Assembly (NCBI RefSeq): GCF_014199915.1
Contig: NZ_JACHOO010000001.1
Span: 434,001-498,000 of the forward strand
From: Prosthecomicrobium pneumaticum
GTDB taxonomy: Bacteria > Pseudomonadota > Alphaproteobacteria > Rhizobiales > Kaistiaceae
Length of the DNA: 64,000 bases
Direction of reading: 5' to 3'
The position numbers and the translations under genes were made by a program. Of this stretch, positions 62,640 to 64,000 are shown in pieces. The first letter of the stretch is position 1, and each line of letters begins with the position of its first letter. The notes below the pieces were generated by a model, which worked only from the letters and a program-made list of their open reading frames with translations, did no database searches and was not told the DNA's origin.

Positions 62640-63176
62640 ATGACGAAAGTCCAACTCGACGTCCTGCCGCATCTCGACGCGCTGCTGCGCTTCGCCCGGA
62701 CGCTGACGGGCGACGACGGGGACGCGGACGAGCTGGTGCAGGAAGCGCTCGCCCGCGCCCTCGCCTTCCGGCGCAGCTACGATCCGGGCCGGCCGCTTCT
62801 CGCCTGGCTGCTCGCCATCCTGCGCAACACCTTCGCGACCGGCGAGGCGCGCCGCCGCGCGGAGATCCGGCGGAACCGCGCGCTCGCGGCACTTGCAGAC
62901 CGGTTCGAGCCCGCGGCGCAGGAGGACCGCGTCGATCTGAACAAGACGACGGCCGCCTTCGACGCGCTGCCCCTCGAACAGGCCGAGGCGCTGCACCTGG
63001 TCGGCCTGCTCGGCTTCACCTATCGCGACGCGGCGGAACTGCTCGACGTGCCGATCGGCACGGTGATGTCGCGGCTCAACCGCGGCCGTGCCGCGCTGCG
63101 GGCTCATCTCGAACCGGGCGGGCGGGCGGCACAGCACCGCCTGCGCATCGTCGGAGGGCGCGATGGATCTTCCTAG
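62640..63176 (+). CDS. ECF-family sigma factor (second pair)
   Basis: The 178-residue protein has sigma region 2 (Asp-Ala-Asp-Glu-Leu-Val-Gln-Glu-Ala-Leu-Ala-Arg-Ala, then Ala-Trp-Leu-Leu-Ala-Ile-Leu-Arg-Asn) and region 4 (Glu-Gln-Ala-Glu-Ala-Leu-His-Leu-Val and Ile-Gly-Thr-Val-Met-Ser-Arg-Leu-Asn-Arg-Gly). Its ending Leu-Arg-Ile-Val-Gly-Gly-Arg-Asp-Gly matches that of the ECF factor at 21333-21893. It overlaps its anti-sigma gene by 14 bases. Confidence 0.9.
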   Translation: MTKVQLDVLPHLDALLRFARTLTGDDGDADELVQEALARALAFRRSYDPGRPLLAWLLAILRNTFATGEARRRAEIRRNRALAALADRFEPAAQEDRVDLNKTTAAFDALPLEQAEALHLVGLLGFTYRDAAELLDVPIGTVMSRLNRGRAALRAHLEPGGRAAQHRLRIVGGRDGSS

Positions 63177-63978
63177 CCGGATCTCCGAGGAGGAGATCGA
63201 CCGCTTCCTCGACGGAGAATTGCCGCCGGACCGGCATGCGGCGATCGAAGCCGCGCTCGCCACCGACCCGGCGCTCGCCGACCGGATCGCCGCCGACCGA
63301 CGGATCATGGACGCGCTCGCGGGCGCCCGGGCGGCGACACCGCGAGCGCGTGCCGAGACCCTCGCCCGCGCCCGCGCGCTCGAACGGAGCCTGCGCGCGC
63401 CGCGGCACGGGCCGGCGCTCCGGCGGGCGGCGATCGCCGCGGGATTCGTCGCGGCCGGCTGGTTCGGCCATGCCGCGACGGGCTGGATCGGCGTCGGCGA
63501 GAGCGCGCGACAGGAGGACTTTCTCGCCGCGGCGCGCCATGCGCTGCGGCTCGCGGAACTGGACGCCGGCGTTCGCTTCGCCGAGGAGACGGCCGAGGCG
63601 CGGGTCGCCCGGCTCGCCGCGTCGCTCGACATCGCGATGCCCGCTCTGCCGGCGAGCTGGGTGGTGCGCGACGTCCGCCTTCATCCCTGGAACGGCAGAA
63701 CGGGTCTCGTCGTGACCGCCGATACGGCCCGGCTCGGCACCGTGACCCTCGTCGCCGCCGCGGCCGAGGGTGAGGACCTGCCGCCCCGGGCGGCCGGCGA
63801 CCCGGCGATGCCGACCATCGCCTGGCGCGCCGGACGCACCACCTTCGCCCTGATGGGGAGCGCCGCACCCGTCGCCCTCAAGGCGGCTGCGGAGGAGATC
63901 GGCGCGGCACCGCGTCCGGAAGGACGACGCGCTCCACTCGGCCCGGAGGCGGCGCCCGGACGGCCGGAGGCCACCTGA
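63163..63978 (+). CDS. Transmembrane anti-sigma factor (second pair)
   Basis: The 271-residue protein has a cytoplasmic start Ile-Ser-Glu-Glu-Glu-Ile-Asp-Arg-Phe-Leu-Asp-Gly-Glu-Leu-Pro. One membrane helix ends Ala-Ala-Gly-Trp-Phe-Gly-His-Ala (about residues 87-106), and a periplasmic domain with Ala-Leu-Pro-Ala-Ser-Trp-Val-Val-Arg-Asp-Val follows. These features align with the anti-sigma at 20576-21349, so the two pairs are duplicates. No zinc-binding HxxxCxxC motif is present. The signal is unknown. The last 22 bases of the window hold nothing further. Confidence 0.82.
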   Translation: MDLPSRISEEEIDRFLDGELPPDRHAAIEAALATDPALADRIAADRRIMDALAGARAATPRARAETLARARALERSLRAPRHGPALRRAAIAAGFVAAGWFGHAATGWIGVGESARQEDFLAAARHALRLAELDAGVRFAEETAEARVARLAASLDIAMPALPASWVVRDVRLHPWNGRTGLVVTADTARLGTVTLVAAAAEGEDLPPRAAGDPAMPTIAWRAGRTTFALMGSAAPVALKAAAEEIGAAPRPEGRRAPLGPEAAPGRPEAT

Positions 63979-64000
63979 CGCCGGAGCCCGCCCCGTTCAG

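Overview
The window is GC-rich chromosomal DNA, densely coding on both strands with ATGA start/stop overlaps. It looks like an alphaproteobacterium, most likely of the Hyphomicrobiales (Rhizobiales). The grounds are the conserved runs tgt-queA-ppi-ppi-coaD-gyrA and alr-radA-cvpA-purF-SDR, an IalB-type protein, an ExoD protein and an FNR/FixK-type box in front of hemN. No species is claimed, and no tRNA, rRNA, insertion sequence, prophage or CRISPR array was seen.

Layout. (1) 0.2-3.2 kb: a cobalamin riboswitch, a CbiM-like cobalt permease, a small DUF2946-like protein and a PepSY membrane protein. (2) 3.3-7.3 kb: an MFS transporter, a DUF1796 papain-like protein with an alpha/beta hydrolase, and a secreted DUF4864 protein. 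(3) 7.3-17 kb: housekeeping genes tgt, queA, two cyclophilins, coaD, gyrA, marC and a CYTH-CHAD protein. (4) 17-22 kb, minus strand: small membrane or unknown proteins, ExoD, DUF2076, Bax-inhibitor-1 and an ECF sigma/anti-sigma pair. (5) 22-33 kb, minus strand: a surface module with a 2,359-residue autotransporter built of near-identical tandem repeats, an IalB protein, a multi-pass GT2 glycosyltransferase and a Sel1-repeat protein. (6) 33.4-47.3 kb: a HK/FixJ-type regulator pair, an 846-bp divergent regulatory region and a 16-gene gas vesicle cluster. (7) 47.4-64 kb: metabolic and housekeeping genes (aldehyde dehydrogenase, serine hydrolase, hemN, alr, radA, cvpA, purF), a double-domain glycosyltransferase, and a second ECF/anti-sigma pair paralogous to the first.

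The most unusual part is the gas vesicle cluster. Besides the structural genes (gvpA, two divergent GvpA-family genes, a GvpC-like gene) and assembly genes (gvpN, F/L x4, G, H, O, K), it carries what looks like a dedicated protein-quality module. This consists of an Hsp20-type GvpH, a double-AAA+ Cdc48-like ATPase, a GvpF/L protein with a C-terminal J domain that keeps its HPD motif, and a putative zinc metallopeptidase (HEHAH plus a downstream E-x-x-A-N) with no function I recognise. These are tightly packed with overlapping starts and stops, which suggests one transcription unit. The divergent two-component pair, together with a perfect 8-bp CTAG-type inverted repeat 180 bp before gvpA, suggests a local regulatory circuit. 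All functional links are inferred from sequence and context.
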